From: Cryptomeria japonica
Taxonomy: Eukaryota; Streptophyta; Pinopsida; Cupressales; Cupressaceae
Direction of reading: 5' to 3'
DNA: 64,000 nt
NCBI RefSeq assembly: GCF_030272615.1
Contig: NC_081405.1
Coordinates: forward strand, 647,590,920 to 647,654,919
Shown: positions 25,520-37,833 of the stretch, in pieces
How the letters are laid out: each line of letters opens with the position of its first letter
How positions within the stretch are numbered: the stretch's first letter is position 1
The notes under the pieces: model-generated
Databases searched by the model: none
What the model was told of the DNA's origin: nothing
What the model saw: the letters and a program-made list of their open reading frames with translations, nothing else
Made by a program: the position numbers and the translations under genes

Positions 25520-27130
25520 TCAATGAATGGAAGATAGGGGTAGGACCCCTAACTTACTTCTGAGATACTCAAAAGTGTCCCTTGGTAGTGGCTTGGTAAA
25601 GATATCTTCTATTTGTTCCTTTGTGCTAACATAATCCAAGACCACTTTCTTCTCTTGAGCTTCTTCTCTAAGATAATGATATTTGATAGAGATGTGCTTT
25701 GTCTTAGAGTGCATAACAAGATTCTTTGAAATGTTAATGGCACTAGTATTGTCATAGAATATAGTTACTGGCTTGGTAACTTTCTCATTTATACCTTCCA
25801 ACAGTTGTCTGATCCATGCTATGTTGGTATAATTCAATGTTGCAGCAACATATTTAGCTTTTGTTGTTGACTGTGAAACACATCCTTGTTTCTTGCTAAG
25901 CCAACTCTCTAGTCTTTCTCCTAAAAAGAAAGCTCCTCAACTTGTGTTTTTTCTATCATCAATGTTGCCTATCCAATCAGCATCAATATAAACTTTTAAA
26001 TCAAAGTCATTTCCTTTTTGATATACTAAGCCATAATATTTAGTGCCTTTCAAGTATTTAAAAATTCTCTTGATTGTTGTCATGTGTGTTTCCTTAGGAT
26101 CTGCAAAGAATCTTGCAACTATACCTACTGCATGTGCTATGTCTGGCCTACTGTGAACAACATATTGTAGCTTTCCAATCATGGATCAGTAAAGTGTCTC
26201 ATCAATAGATGCAGATTCCTCATTCTTTGATAGCTTACAGTTGGTAGTCATAGGAGTACTTACTGGTTTTGAATCCTCCATTCCAAATTTCTTCAAGCTT
26301 TCCTTTATGTACTTTGATTGAGTAATGAAAATCTCATTTTTCATTTGCAGTATTTGTAAACATATAAGATACTTTATCTCACCGATTAATGACATCTCAA
26401 ATTCTTTGCTCATTTCATTTCCAAAGTTCTTGCATAGAGAGTCATTTCCACAAAATATAATATCATCAACAAATATGGCTGAGATCAGTATTCCATTTTC
26501 ATCATTCTTCATGTACATATTGTTGTTTTCACTTGTTCTTATAAAACCAATCTTAATTAAATAAGAGTGCAATCATTCATACCATGCTCTAGGTACTTGT
26601 TTTAGACCATATAAAGCTTTGTTCAATTTACATACCTGATCTTTATTCTTGTCTTCAACAAATCCTTTAGGTTGTTCAATAAAAACTTCTTCTTCTAATA
26701 TAACATTTAGAAATGCAGATTTGACATCCATTTGATATACCTTGAAATTCTTGTAAGCAGCATATGCCAACAATGTTCTTAGTCCTTCAAGTCTAGCCAC
26801 AGGTGCAAAAGTCTCACCATAATCAATTCCTTCTTCTTGGGCATAACCTTTGCAAACTAGTCTTGCTTTATTTCGAATGACCTCACCTTTTTCATTCGGC
26901 TTGTTTCTGAAAATCCACTTTGTACTGATTACATTTTTGTCCTTCGGTCTTGGGACCAGTGTCCATGTGTCATTCTTCTTGATTTGATCAATCTCTTCTG
27001 TCATAGCATTTATCCAATCTTCACTATTAAATGCCTCTTTCACTATCCTCGGTTCAAATTCAGATATTAGACATGTGTTCTGTCTCAGTTTGTTCCTTGT
27101 CATCACTGGATCATCCTTATCTCCTATAAT
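25520..27130 (-). pseudogene. Copia C reverse transcriptase-RNase H
   Basis: Minus-strand motifs in order: [56 protein letters not shown], a QPKGF block, [15 protein letters not shown], the catalytic FVDDIIFCGND (about 26450), SRPDIAHAVG, YIDADWIGN, then RNase H DDRKNTS, YDNTSAINIS, SKTKHISIKYHYLREEA and a C-terminal LRSKLGVLPL. Stops fall at about 26571 (after RAWYE), 26184 and 25935. Otherwise the frame is long, with one run of 349 codons. Near-complete but inactive. Confidence 0.93.
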
Positions 27131-27329
27131 CTGACTTGATGCATGATGTCTTCTGACATACTTGGCTAATACAGGCTTGGTAGGCTCTATATGATCTTCT
27201 TCATCACTCAGTAACTGAACATTATCTTCATTTCCTTCAACAGTTCTCTCGGTAAGAATTGTCGGTTGAACATAGACAAATTCATCATAATCTTCTAGTT
27301 CTTTGGAGTTTCCTTCATCATTTCTTTCT

Positions 27330-28230
27330 GCAAATTCATCAATTTTCACATTTGCACTTTCTACTATTTTGTTAGATGATTTGATCAGACATTTAAATGC
27401 TTTACTTCTAGAAGAATAACCAAGAAATGTTCCTTCTTCACTTTTCTGATCAAACTTGCCATTTCTATCATCTTTGTGTACATAGCATCTACTTCCAAAG
27501 ATTGTGAAGTAACTTACATTAAGTTTCTTGTCATACCAGATCTCATATGGTGTCTTCAAAGTTCCTTTCTTTAGTTGTACTTGATTTAGGTGTAAACTAA
27601 TGTGCTTATTGCTTCTGTCCAAAATGTTTGTGGCACTTTCTTTTCAATCATTAGGGTTCTGGCACAATCCACAATAGATCTGTTTCTCCTCTCAGCTATT
27701 CCATTTTGTTGTGGAGTTCTCGGTGCAGAGACTTGTCTTTTTATACCATGATCATTGCAGAATAAGTTGAACTCATCAAATGTGAACTCTCCTCCTCTAT
27801 CTAATCTAAGACATTTCAGTTGTCTTCCTATTTCATTTTCAACTCTTGCCTTGTACCATTTAAACATTTGAAAAGCTTTTGATTTTTCTTTTAAAAACAT
27901 AACTGACATCATCCTTGAGTAATCATCCACAAATAATATGAAATATTTATCACCATAATAACTTTGAACTTTCATAGGACCACAAAGATTAGTGTGCACA
28001 AGATCTAAAATTCCCTTAGAAGTGTAGGACTTACTTGTAAAGCTTGATCTTTTCATTTTACCCATCTGGCATCCTTGGCACATAGCATTCTCAAGTTTTT
28101 CAAGACTCGGCAGACCTCTTACTCAGTGCTTCTTACTTATTTTGATTAGATTATCAAAATTTACATGACAAAACCTTTTATTCCATAACCAGGTATCATC
28201 TATCTTTGCATACAAACACTTGTTCCGAGT
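27330..28230 (-). pseudogene. Copia C integrase
   Basis: The pre-integrase zinc region (CHVNFDNLIKIS... MCQGCQMGK) leads into HTNLCGPMKV, where the first catalytic Asp is Asn (27988-27990). Then come FVDDYSRMMSVMF, RLDRGGEF with the second Asp intact, and PQQNGIAERRNRS with the Glu intact. A frame break at about 27600 separates the core from the C-terminal part ([34 protein letters not shown]). It once joined the cDNA to the chromosome. The Asp-to-Asn change should abolish catalysis unless compensated. Confidence 0.9.
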
Positions 28231-28350
28231 TGAGTCAAGGTGAAATGTGTTACCTTTTGTTTGTGTCCCAATAGCAGCTAACTTTCCATGCTTGTCATGA
28301 ACTTTGACAATTCCTTTTTGAAATTATATTCGGTATCCTATATTGTTTAG

Positions 28351-29702
28351 CTATGCTACACTCAACACATTGTATTTCAAACCTTCAACCCAATAAACAT
28401 CATTACATCTAGCATTGTTAAGAAGTGTTATAGATCCTTTACCTTTTACCGAACATGGTGCATCATTACCAAATCTTACATAGCCTCCATCATAATCTTT
28501 TAACATAACAAACTTGTGTTTATCACCTGTCATGTGATGTGAGCATCCACTATCTATGATCCAAGAATCATTAGTATTTATGTGAGATATTAGGGCTTTT
28601 TCTTCATACCTTTCTTCATCTGATCCATCTTTGATAGCCACATAAACTACTTCCTCTGTATTAGTTTCATCTGATTTATCATCATTGGATTCCTCATCAA
28701 CTATTAAGCATGACTTTCTATCTCTTCTTCTGAAGTCTCGATGTCCTCTGTAATGATTATCTTTTTGTCTGTCATCTCAGTAATCTCTCTTTTCAGTAGA
28801 ATCTTTGTCAGGATAGTTAGAAGCCATATGTCCTATCTTATCACAATTGAAACATTTTAAAGGTAGTTTTCCTTTATACTTACCTTTGCCTCTAGGTAAC
28901 CTTCTAGCTAATAGTGCTTCAAACTCTTCTTCCTTTTTGATTTCCTCATACAATTTATGTACTTCCTCCATGTTCTTGCGAAATCTTTCACTTGCTCCAC
29001 TGTGATCCCCTTTAGTGTACTTACTCATTCTATAATTGTAATCATCAGATTCACCGATATGAAAAGAACTGAATGCAGATTCAACTTTATTTACCAAAGA
29101 CCCACTATTATCAAAGTTACTTAACTCAAATGCATGTAGTTTACCAATAGTAGCATCTAAAGAAACTAGCATATTGGGTACAGACCTCAATTCATTGATT
29201 GCAGAGACTCGGATTGCATAAGCTGGTAGAAGGGTTCTTAACAACTTACTTGTTATATCCTTTTCTTCAATAGTTCCACCTGCTCCTTTGATTTGATTGA
29301 CAATCCCCTTTAGTCCTATACTGTACTGGGTTATGTTCTCACCTTCATTCATCCTCATAGATTCAAGTTGTCCTCTTTGACTATCCACTTTTTCTCTTTG
29401 AACATGTTCATCACTTCCATACACAGATATGAGCTTGTCCCACATTGCCTTTGCATCATTGCAGCCTTCTAGATCATTAAACTCTGAGTCGGTCAATGCA
29501 GATGTTATTTCAATCATTGCTTGGATGTGTTCTTGCTTTCTTTTATCTCTTCCATTGTCAATGGATATGTGCTCAGTGTAATGAAATCATTCTCCAGATA
29601 ATATACAACATATTCTCCAACTCTTGCTAGGTGCAGCTTCATCCTTTTCTACCATGTAGAGAAACTTGACTTGTTTAGCTTCGGTGCATCCCTCTTATAC
29701 AT
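28351..29702 (-). pseudogene. Copia C Gag-protease
   Basis: An ATG at 29702 (MYKRDAPKLN) begins about 50 bases inside the PBS. An early TAG and a frameshift at about 29540 precede an open Gag core: MWDKLISVYGSDE, LLRTLLPAY, FELSNFDNSG. The zinc knuckle CFNCDKIGHMASNYPD lacks its last Cys (Tyr instead). One stop (KRDY*) is followed by protease with an intact catalytic motif WIIDSGCSHHMTGDKHKF (about 28520-28575). It ends at TAG 28351-28353, at the same codon as in copia A and D. Confidence 0.9.
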
Positions 29703-29753
29703 CTTTGGATCTTTTCCTCGAGTACCTTTAAACTTTTTCTTCCAAAGTCCAAA

Positions 29754-29765
29754 GCTCTGATACCA
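29754..29765 (-). other. Copia C primer-binding site
   Basis: The plus strand reads GCTCTGATACCA, an exact complement of the initiator-Met site, two bases from the LTR start TGATAGTTCTG at 29768. Confidence 0.92.
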
Positions 29766-29767
29766 AT

Positions 29768-31243
29768 TGATAGTTCTGATACTTAATGTTAAGTATAGAT
29801 ACCAAGCTAACAAGATGGGGGGGGGGGGGGGGGGGGTGAATCATACAAACTTAATCTTCCATAAAAACAACAGATTCAACCTCGATAACATATACTTCAG
29901 TAATATAACTAAAAATGCTAAACATGCAAACTCAAAAGCATATAAACATCATAAAACTCATAACACCAGATTTAACGTGGAAGCCCAAATAGGGAAAAAC
30001 CAATGTGGGATTTCAGACCCACTAAGAAATATACTCTTCTAGAGTATGCTTGATTAAAAGAAAATCCTATTAAAGATTACAAACACATTGCTAGATGTGA
30101 CCCGTTTGAGGGATTTCGCTCAAATCTGTTAGGATCTTCACCTTGTTAGAAGTGACCTTGCTAAAGGATTTCAAACACTCAATTAGAATGTCACCTTGCT
30201 AGAGGGTTTTACAAATAAGACTATTAAATCCACTCGGTTAAGAGATTTTCTGTCACTTCACAAAATAACAGTAATAAAAATCTATCTACAACTTCACATC
30301 TAAAATGCTAAAGAAAATTCTTATTTGCTCAATATAATAGGACTTATCTTATCCATCTACTGGGCTCTATACTCTGTTATTCAAACAAGTCTTCAAGCTT
30401 CTGTGCTCAGTAATCACTATGTAGCATCCCTATGCATACACTTGCCCGCATACATTGTTTATCAATAGTTCCTTATTTATAAACAATTCGCCAACTGCTC
30501 AATCTCCTTGATCACATTTCCCATGATCAATCATAGCCATCAGATCTTCAAACTTTGACTAGGTTAAATGTATCCTTTGATCTAAAAATGTTTTACCCCA
30601 CCTTGGAACTTGTGCTAGGGTATTGCAGTTCAATCTGAGTTGTTCCTGCCGATTTTCCTTTACCATAGATTCTTTAACAAACTTTATGCATGACATACCA
30701 ATCATTTAATCAGTTCCATCTCATCAACTTCCTTCGTTAAATAATGCTTTTATTCATTCAATGCATTCTATTACTACTCGGTTGCAACTTGGTAAATACT
30801 AAACTTCACTCGGTAGACATTCTGCCTTCATTAACCGATAGCGATAACCTTAGGGTTTATCGACTAGGTTCTTTGCTCAGTAACATAGTATAGTATTAAC
30901 CTTACAATCAACAACATATGTATGATATCAAAACAATCTAAACATCATGGTCTCATCATTGTCTAACTCGATAATAGTTGCCCATTGAATAACTTATTCC
31001 TCCCCTTATTCATCACATTCTTTCTATGTCTTTTACTGACATCTTTATACTCATCAAATCATACTTCTTAAGATATGGCAACATCATACTAAATTAGAAA
31101 ATCAATTTCTTGACATCAATGACAAAATAATAATATTAAGATAGTAAACATCCTTGATCAGTTATATCCATATTCATCAACAACCCTCTCAATATCCTTA
31201 TTGAAATGCCAACAATCTCCCCTTGTCTGTTATAATGCCAACA
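29768..31243 (-). repeat. Copia C 5' LTR with a 29-bp terminal extension
   Basis: It matches the other LTR up to 31214 (TTGAAATGCCAACA), then continues for 29 bases through ATCTCCCCTTGTCTGTTATA and a second ATGCCAACA before the target duplication TCAAG. The G tract here has 20 Gs (29817-29836) against eight in the other LTR. Confidence 0.9.
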
Positions 31244-31248
31244 TCAAG

Positions 31249-32640
31249 TCAAGAAGAAGAAATATCCTATGATAACAAAAGAGATGATCATACCATCAAT
31301 ATGTTATCAATCAGGGCTTATGGAGTAAATTAAGAATACTCATATTTTGAGGAAGAAAGATATGAATATGATGTACATCACTAAAGGTATAATGTACATG
31401 TTAACTAGCAAGAGTTATTTTTTATCATATATCCTATGATGACAAAAGAGATGATCATACCATCAATATGTTATCAATCAGGGCTTATGGAGTAAATTAA
31501 GAATACTCATATTTTGAGGACGAAGGATATGAATATGATGTACATCACTAAAGGTATAATGTACATGTTAACTAGCAAGAGTTACTTTTTATCCTAAAGG
31601 TAGAGTTTTTAGTGAATATGATGTTAATGATGAAAGACAAAATTAAGCCTAGATCAGTTTAGGAGACCAACTAAGGAGGAAACTAAAACACTCATAGTGG
31701 CCACAGTAGCACAAGCCATGAGCAACTAAAACCTTAGGAATAGGATCATGGATTCAGATCAAGGTGCACTTGGTATCTTATTCATAAAAGATCAATGAGT
31801 CGATAAGGGAAGAACTCCATGTGTTTTCGAAGATAAAGAAAAGGACAAATCTCAGAAAGTGACATAGAAGTATATGCCAAAAGAAGGGTCAAAAGATGAT
31901 CTTAGAGATCCTACAAACTGTGTAAAATATAATTCCAAACAATAGATGGTGGATGAGAAGAGACTTGCAAATGTTGAGGTAATTAAATCTAATCTCATAA
32001 CAAATACACCTTCATTGGACATAGTACAATCTTTGTCTATGATTAAAATTTCTATCCCTCTATTGGAAATGATGAAAATTGAGGAGTATATGAGGAATTT
32101 TATGAGATTAATATTAAATGTGATAAATAAACCTAGAGACCATCCAAAGAATATAAATACTGAATATGGGAATAAAGAGGGTATTGAAGTTGATACTATG
32201 AAAACTCCTAAAGTATAGTTTGGAAGTACCTTAACCAAGAACCCATCTCAAATAGACCTCTTTTACACTACATTTTTGATAAATAGCAAGCTTGTGAAGA
32301 ATTGTATGATTGATTTAGGAGAAACAATAAATATCATGCCTATAGGAATAATGAAGGAGTTAGGGCTATGGGTTTATACCACATATGGTAAACGCTATGT
32401 AATGAATAATAGATCTATCACGGTGATAGGAGTCATGTGGCATGTAGAACTGAAGTTGGCTTCCTACCCTAAAGCTACTTATAAGACTGACATCACTATG
32501 GTTGAACTCCTCCATAATATGGTATGCTTCTATCTAGACAATGGACTATTGCAGTAGGGCAAAATGTTCAATTAGATCTATCATATGATGTCCCAACTAG
32601 ATTCCAAAGAAAGAGAGCAATAATATAAATAATATCACTT
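31249..32640 (+). pseudogene. Gypsy F protease region (3' part)
   Basis: It resumes the gag frame broken at 23669 (VVAQSS then QEEEISYDN). After a 167-bp tandem duplication and many stops, a readable block runs from VDEKRLANVEVIKSN (31946) through KISIPLLEMM. The aspartic protease is at about 32264-32557: LVKNCMIDLGETINIMP, with DLG where DSG is expected, then TYGKRYVMNNRSITVIGV. No RT or integrase follows; LINE sequence takes over at about 32645. The protease order suggests Tat/Athila-type gypsy, an inference from motif style. Confidence 0.75.
31262..31595. repeat. 167-bp tandem duplication
   Basis: The block beginning ATATCCTATGAT at 31262 recurs at 31429 with very few differences, reaching GAGTTACTTTTTATC. 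It lies inside gypsy F and duplicates part of its decayed coding region. Confidence 0.92.
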
Positions 32641-32645
32641 TTCTA

Positions 32646-33010
32646 GATGTCCAACAGAAGCCATGCAAGATGCGCCTATACAAGGACTTGCAAGTGAGTT
32701 CCTCAGCTGAGTTGAAACCTGCATGCCAAAGTTTGATGAATAGACCAAATTATCTGTAAAAATAAGGTCCACCTTCAAAAACCTTATTCCTATCAGCCAT
32801 ACAAGAAAAAACAATGATAAAATAGCTATTTGTCGTCATCATGATCTCCATGTGGCCTTTAGTTTGCAAAGTTTGATGAATCCAAGATTCCAATGTAGTT
32901 AAATTCAGATCCCCATGAATTTGCAAGTTAGAACGTGGTTTCTTAGGTAGGAAACATCTTCCAATACTGTTTCCAATTGGATGGCCAAAAGAGCTAATCA
33001 AGACTTCACT
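32646..33010 (-). pseudogene. LINE ORF1 (DUF4283-like) fragment
   Basis: The minus strand reads SYFIIVFSCMADRNKVFEGG then PYFYR*FGLFIKLWHAGFN, matching the conserved core of the DUF4283 domain in plant L1-type ORF1 proteins (an aromatic-rich strand, an EGGPYF turn and a WxxxFN block). A stop splits it and both ends fade out. No endonuclease or LINE RT is nearby. Assignment is from memory of the motif. Confidence 0.6.
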
Positions 33011-34098
33011 CTAAATAACCATTAATTTTCTACGCCACCCACATAAAAAGATTATGTTGTCTTTGCATGCTCCCCAAGAGAAGAGCCAGTAGAGGCCACC
33101 AAACTAGAAGAGGCCTGTTGCCCTAAAATCAAAGCCAAAAATCCACATCAAACCTTGCATAGAAGGTCACCAAATATCCAAATCAAATGTTGCATGCAAA
33201 GCTTAGAAAAACTACACACAAGATTACAAAACATTTCCCACAAAGCCCCAAAAATTCTACACACATAAACCCAAGACATTGAATAAAATGACTTTCACCT
33301 TGGCCAACACCTACAAACCCCCTCAAATCCAAAAATCATTGTAATATGCAAAATTGAACTGTAAGTCCAGTTTCTGACTTCTTTTTTTTTTAAATCTCTT
33401 ATTAAATGAGACTTTCTTAGACTAATAAAATAAAAAAATATTATTAAAAAAAAGTTTAGTTATTGCAAAGAGTCTTCTGTAGACAGACCAAAGCTTAAAT
33501 AACTCTTTCATGGCCCATTAGGAAAAGTCCAACTGGAATTATTATAGAAACCTATTAGGAATCAACCATACTATATTCGAAATCTCTTAAGAGGAGATGG
33601 GTCTACTCTTAGAAACTTATATATTTCTTTGTAAACAATGGAATATCATAAGAACCTTAGGTTTAACCCAAACAAATCTGTAGCTCCATTAATGAGCAAA
33701 ATCTCTATTTTTAATGTATAATTAAAAAAAATAAACACATTTTTTAGTTATTCTACATTTGTCTTTATGAATTTTTATTTTTATACTGTTTGTTCCATAC
33801 ATATATAATTATTTAGATCTTTATCATAAATATTATTTTTTTCAATAATCAAACAATCAATATCAATTTTATATTTATTTATATATTCTATTTTTATTGA
33901 TAAAAAAAAACTGTAAACTATTAAATTAAATAACATTTAAAAATAACCCCGATACTTTCTATACCTTCAACCATGTCTTATTGCAATGATTCTCAGCGTA
34001 AATACATTCTGCATTGTCCCTACAACCTAGCTTAGAGTGGAAACTAACTTTCAGACACTTAGAAATTATATTCACAACTCACCATTATTGGAACAATG
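33011..34098. other. No recognised gene
   Basis: AT-rich sequence with A/T homopolymer runs around 33380-33460 and 33720-33920. No LTR edge, ORF or structural RNA seen. The first part could be decayed LINE leader. Confidence 0.4.
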
Positions 34099-34178
34099 TC
34101 TCAAACAATGGAAGTCCGATAAAAAATTAAATATTGAGTCTCAAACAATGGAAGGCAGATAAAAAATTACATATTCAT
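34099..34178. repeat. 40-bp tandem pair
   Basis: TCTCAAACAATGGAAG followed by GATAAAAAATTA occurs at 34099 and again at 34139, a direct duplication with a few substitutions. Confidence 0.8.
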
Positions 34179-34184
34179 TTAGGG

Positions 34185-35180
34185 ATGTAGTTTATTTTAT
34201 TTTATTTTTTATTTTCATTTGTTAGATATATCATAAATTTTATATTTATCAAATTTGTGGGTATGGTTCTTGCATCTATATTAATGGTTACAAGATAGAA
34301 TATGATTTTTTTATAAAAGACAATATAGAATTTTCAAATTGTCCATACATCACAAAATCTGGATCATCAAGTCATGTCAACTTCAAGATTAATATATATT
34401 AAATCATTAGTTTAGTTGAAATCATATTTATTGTTAATGTGTTTATTTTATGGGTTGTATTTTATCTCTTTTATTTTGGTTTCCATCAGTTAGTTATAAT
34501 GCAAGTGGATCAACATCATAAATTTTTGTGGGTCAGGTTGTTGTATGCATATTAATGGTTAAATGATAGAATGTGATTTTTAAATAAGAATAAATATATG
34601 GTTTTTGAATTATCCATGCATATAAACTCTTTATCATCAAGTCATGTCAACTTCAAGACTAATATACATAAAACCAATACTTTAGTTGAAATCTTATTTA
34701 TTGTTTGCATGTGTTTTATTTTATGAGTTGTATTTTACCTCTCTTATTTTTGTTTTCATCAGTTTGTTATATTACAAGCGAACCAACATCATAACTTTTG
34801 TATTCATCAAACTTGTGGGTTTGGTTGTTGTATGCATTTGAATGGTTACAAGAAAGAATATGATTTTTAAATAAGAATAAATGTAGGTTTTTTGAATTGT
34901 CCATACATAGAGACTCTTTATCGTCAAGTCATAGCAACTTCAAGACTAATATACATCAAACCATTACTTTAGTTGAAATTGTATGTATTGTTTTCATGTG
35001 TTTCAATTTATGAGTTGTCTTTTATCTCTCTTGTTTCTACTCCCATCGATGGTTAAATATAATGTAGGTGGACCAATATTATAACTTTTTTTGCACACAT
35101 CAAACTCGTGGGTTTGCTTGGTGTGTGCATATTAAATGTTACAAGGTAGATAATGATTTTATTTTAAGCATAACTGTAAG
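34185..35180. repeat. Tandem array of a 270-290 bp unit, about 3.5 copies
   Basis: The marker CTTCAAGA(C/T)TAATATA occurs at 34381, 34651 and 34938, giving spacings of 270 and 287. Each unit also contains a TTTAGTTGAAAT block, a TTATGAGTTGT block, GTGGGTTTGGTTG and TTAATGGTTACAAGATAGAAT in the same order. The first and last units are incomplete. AT-rich, no coding capacity. Confidence 0.88.
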
Positions 35181-36200
35181 TTTTTGAAAGGGTTCTAATA
35201 TTCTTATACAAATAGAGATCAAATGACTAGAAAAGCTTAGCAAAACAAATAGGGGGCAATATTAATAAATCAATAGCACAAAGACTACAATAAGGCAATA
35301 ACAAGATGACATCTTAGATAATGAAATAAGTATATAAAAAAAACATGAAGTGAGAAATAAATAGCTTATATAGAACAAAGGCAACACAAATTTGAACCTC
35401 ATCAGAGCTTGTTTAGTGGCATCCCCGAAGCATGACCCTCAATCACCTTATTCTATGTTATCTACTCATATCGTTGTGTTTGGGCATACTCTTATTAGCA
35501 TAGCCATTAATGGATTTTTTTTGGATTGGGACTACAATATTGATAGATTATGAGTACCTTTAGTTAATATAGAGTTAGAAATGCTGGTCTTAAATAGAAA
35601 ATTTTAAGTATTAATATTAGGCATCAAAAGTTTGGGACCCCTAATACTTTTAATACTAGGATAGTCAACATTGAAAAAATAAATTAAAACTTTATTCATT
35701 ATATAATTTTTTAATCAAAACTCTTTTATTGCATAACTATTTACATAATTAATAAGTATTATATTGATTACTCATATATTTTGGTGATGATAGAGTTGAT
35801 ATTTTTTGAGTTATTTGGTCATTCCATGTGTTCTCAGAGGTACACATGCAAGGAGAGTAAAAACCATAGAAATAATTGAAGTATGATTATAAAGGATATC
35901 ACTTTCCTTCAAAGATATTATCCCCTTGGGTGTACATTAGATGCACTAACCTTGGGCATGTATATGTTTAGGAGTTCCTATATTGAGTAAATATAGAAGG
36001 GGATGTAACCTTCATGGGCCAATGTATGGAAAGATCGGGACTAGTTTGGGTTACAACTTTTCCAATATCCCTCTAGTCTCTTCAATTTATCCTAGCTTGT
36101 GATAGAGGATATAAGAAAATCTAGAGAAATTTTTTTGTCCTAGAAAGAAAAACTATGTAGTATATCAAATTAGATGTGATAGAGAGAGTATTTGGGTTGC
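35181..36200. other. No recognised gene
   Basis: AT-rich sequence up to the left LTR of gypsy E. No motif, repeat pair or long frame that I can support. Confidence 0.4.
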
Positions 36201-37766
36201 TAGTCCAGGGCACCTCTAGGTCCTATTAGGCCTAATATAGGCAAAATAGCATTTTTGTTAAATTTTATCTTGAATTGTCCTAATAAAGTATTCTTAGGTC
36301 ATTTTAGACCATTTTTTATCATTATGTCAAGTTGTAAGCCTATTGGCAAAAAAATGCAAACGTTGCTCAAAAAAATTATAAAAAGTTGTCATGCATTTTT
36401 TGGTCAAAATTTGGTAAAAGAGGGAAAAAACAAGAAAATAAGGTGAAAAGACATGAGTGGATGTGGATCAGTTACTTTTGATAATTTTTTACTTAAATAA
36501 TCATTTTGGCCTCCATTTGTATGGATTGGGAGAAATATTTGAAGTGAACTTTCAATAAAATTTCTCTAGTTTTCTATTTTTCTGAGTGTAACCAGTCTGA
36601 TAACAACTCGTTTTGATTAATTTTTATTTATCCCCATAATTTCATAGTGATTGGGGTTGATATTTATCTGATTCTACTTTATTTTATCATTTATCTCATG
36701 TGATTGCATTAAGTTTTGGCTTAGATATATTAATTTTTGTGTTGGAGAGTTAAAAACCCTACCTAGGGCAACTAGTGAGCTTGCAAAATGTAAAACTTTG
36801 ATTTGGCATGGTGTAAAACGCCCAAATATTGTATATTAGTTTAATTTTATATATTTTTGGTTTTCCTATAGGTGTAGGGCATGAGGAGGAGGTTTACAAT
36901 GGTTTTGAGATGAAAGAGGACTAATATTTCTTATGTATCATTCAAAATGGTGAAGGATTTCAACTTGCATGTGTGAATGGTGAATGAAGATTGAAGGGTA
37001 TGAGTTTGGGGATGTCAAGGAGGTTGAGTGGGGATGCTAAATTCATGTTATTTCCTTGAGAGAAGCTTTGTTGTCTGTTAAACATGTCTCTTTTTAAGAC
37101 TGTCCATGTGAAGGTGACTATGACTGTCATAACAAAAGCAAATAAAACCTTGAAAAACTCAAGTTTTTCAATATTATTTACTTTCATGTGCTTGGGGAAG
37201 TGTCCTTGGATGGTTGGGGTCCCTAAAATTAAGTTACATCAATCAGATACCCCTTATTTGCATTTAATTTGTTAAATCTTTATGACTGTCCTAAGGAAAG
37301 TGCAGTCATAGTTTTAGCTACTTCTATCAAGACTAGTAAAGAATTATAAAAAGTGTTATTGTATTTGTTTGTAAGAGTCCATGGGAGAGTGTTCTTGATG
37401 CATAGAATCCCCATGCTCTATAACATTTTGATTTTGTACCCTTATTTGAGTTTAGTGGATCAAACTTGTTGACTGTCCTAAGAGTATTCGTTGTCTCTGC
37501 CCTAGGAACAGTCATAGACAAAGAAGAAGTTTCATAACTAAACCTTGGAAACACATAAAAATTCTACCATTTAGCTTTGAGGTATTGTGTCAAATAACAA
37601 ATATCAAGTTTTTTTTGTTCTTGTAAGTGTTAAACCATGTTAAGACCCATTAGGTGGTTGAGAGACTAGAATGTCACTTCATCCTCACCATATCTCTTAA
37701 TTGTGAAGAGTGTTTAAACAAGTTTTTCTTAACTTTAAAATCCTATTTTCCCTTACCTTTGCATCA
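36201..37766 (+). repeat. Gypsy E 5' LTR
   Basis: 1566 bp. It shares GGGCACCTCTAGGTCCTATTAGG at its start with the right LTR (split over two lines of similarity) and ends TTTGCATCA. It is visibly more diverged from its partner than the LTRs of the nested Gag-protease element are from each other. Confidence 0.9.
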
Positions 37767-37769
37767 GAT

Positions 37770-37781
37770 TGGTATCAGAGC
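37770..37781 (+). other. Gypsy E primer-binding site
   Basis: TGGTATCAGAGC, exact initiator-Met complement, three bases (GAT) after the LTR end GCATCA. Confidence 0.93.
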
Positions 37782-37833
37782 ATAGGTTGGGTCAGAGAAT
37801 ACTGTAGAGAGTGACATATAAAACCATTTCAAG

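Larger units (their letters stand above)
23670..31243 (-). mobile_element. Copia C: nearly complete Ty1/copia element
   Basis: LTRs at 23670-25134 and 29768-31243, PPT next to the left LTR, PBS next to the right LTR, and all five coding domains in order on the minus strand. The 5-bp target duplication TCAAG (23665-23669 and 31244-31248) is perfect. Removing the element and one TCAAG restores the host gypsy frame across the site. Relatively few stops interrupt it, so it is less decayed than copia A or D. Its right end carries a 29-bp extension. Confidence 0.95.
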
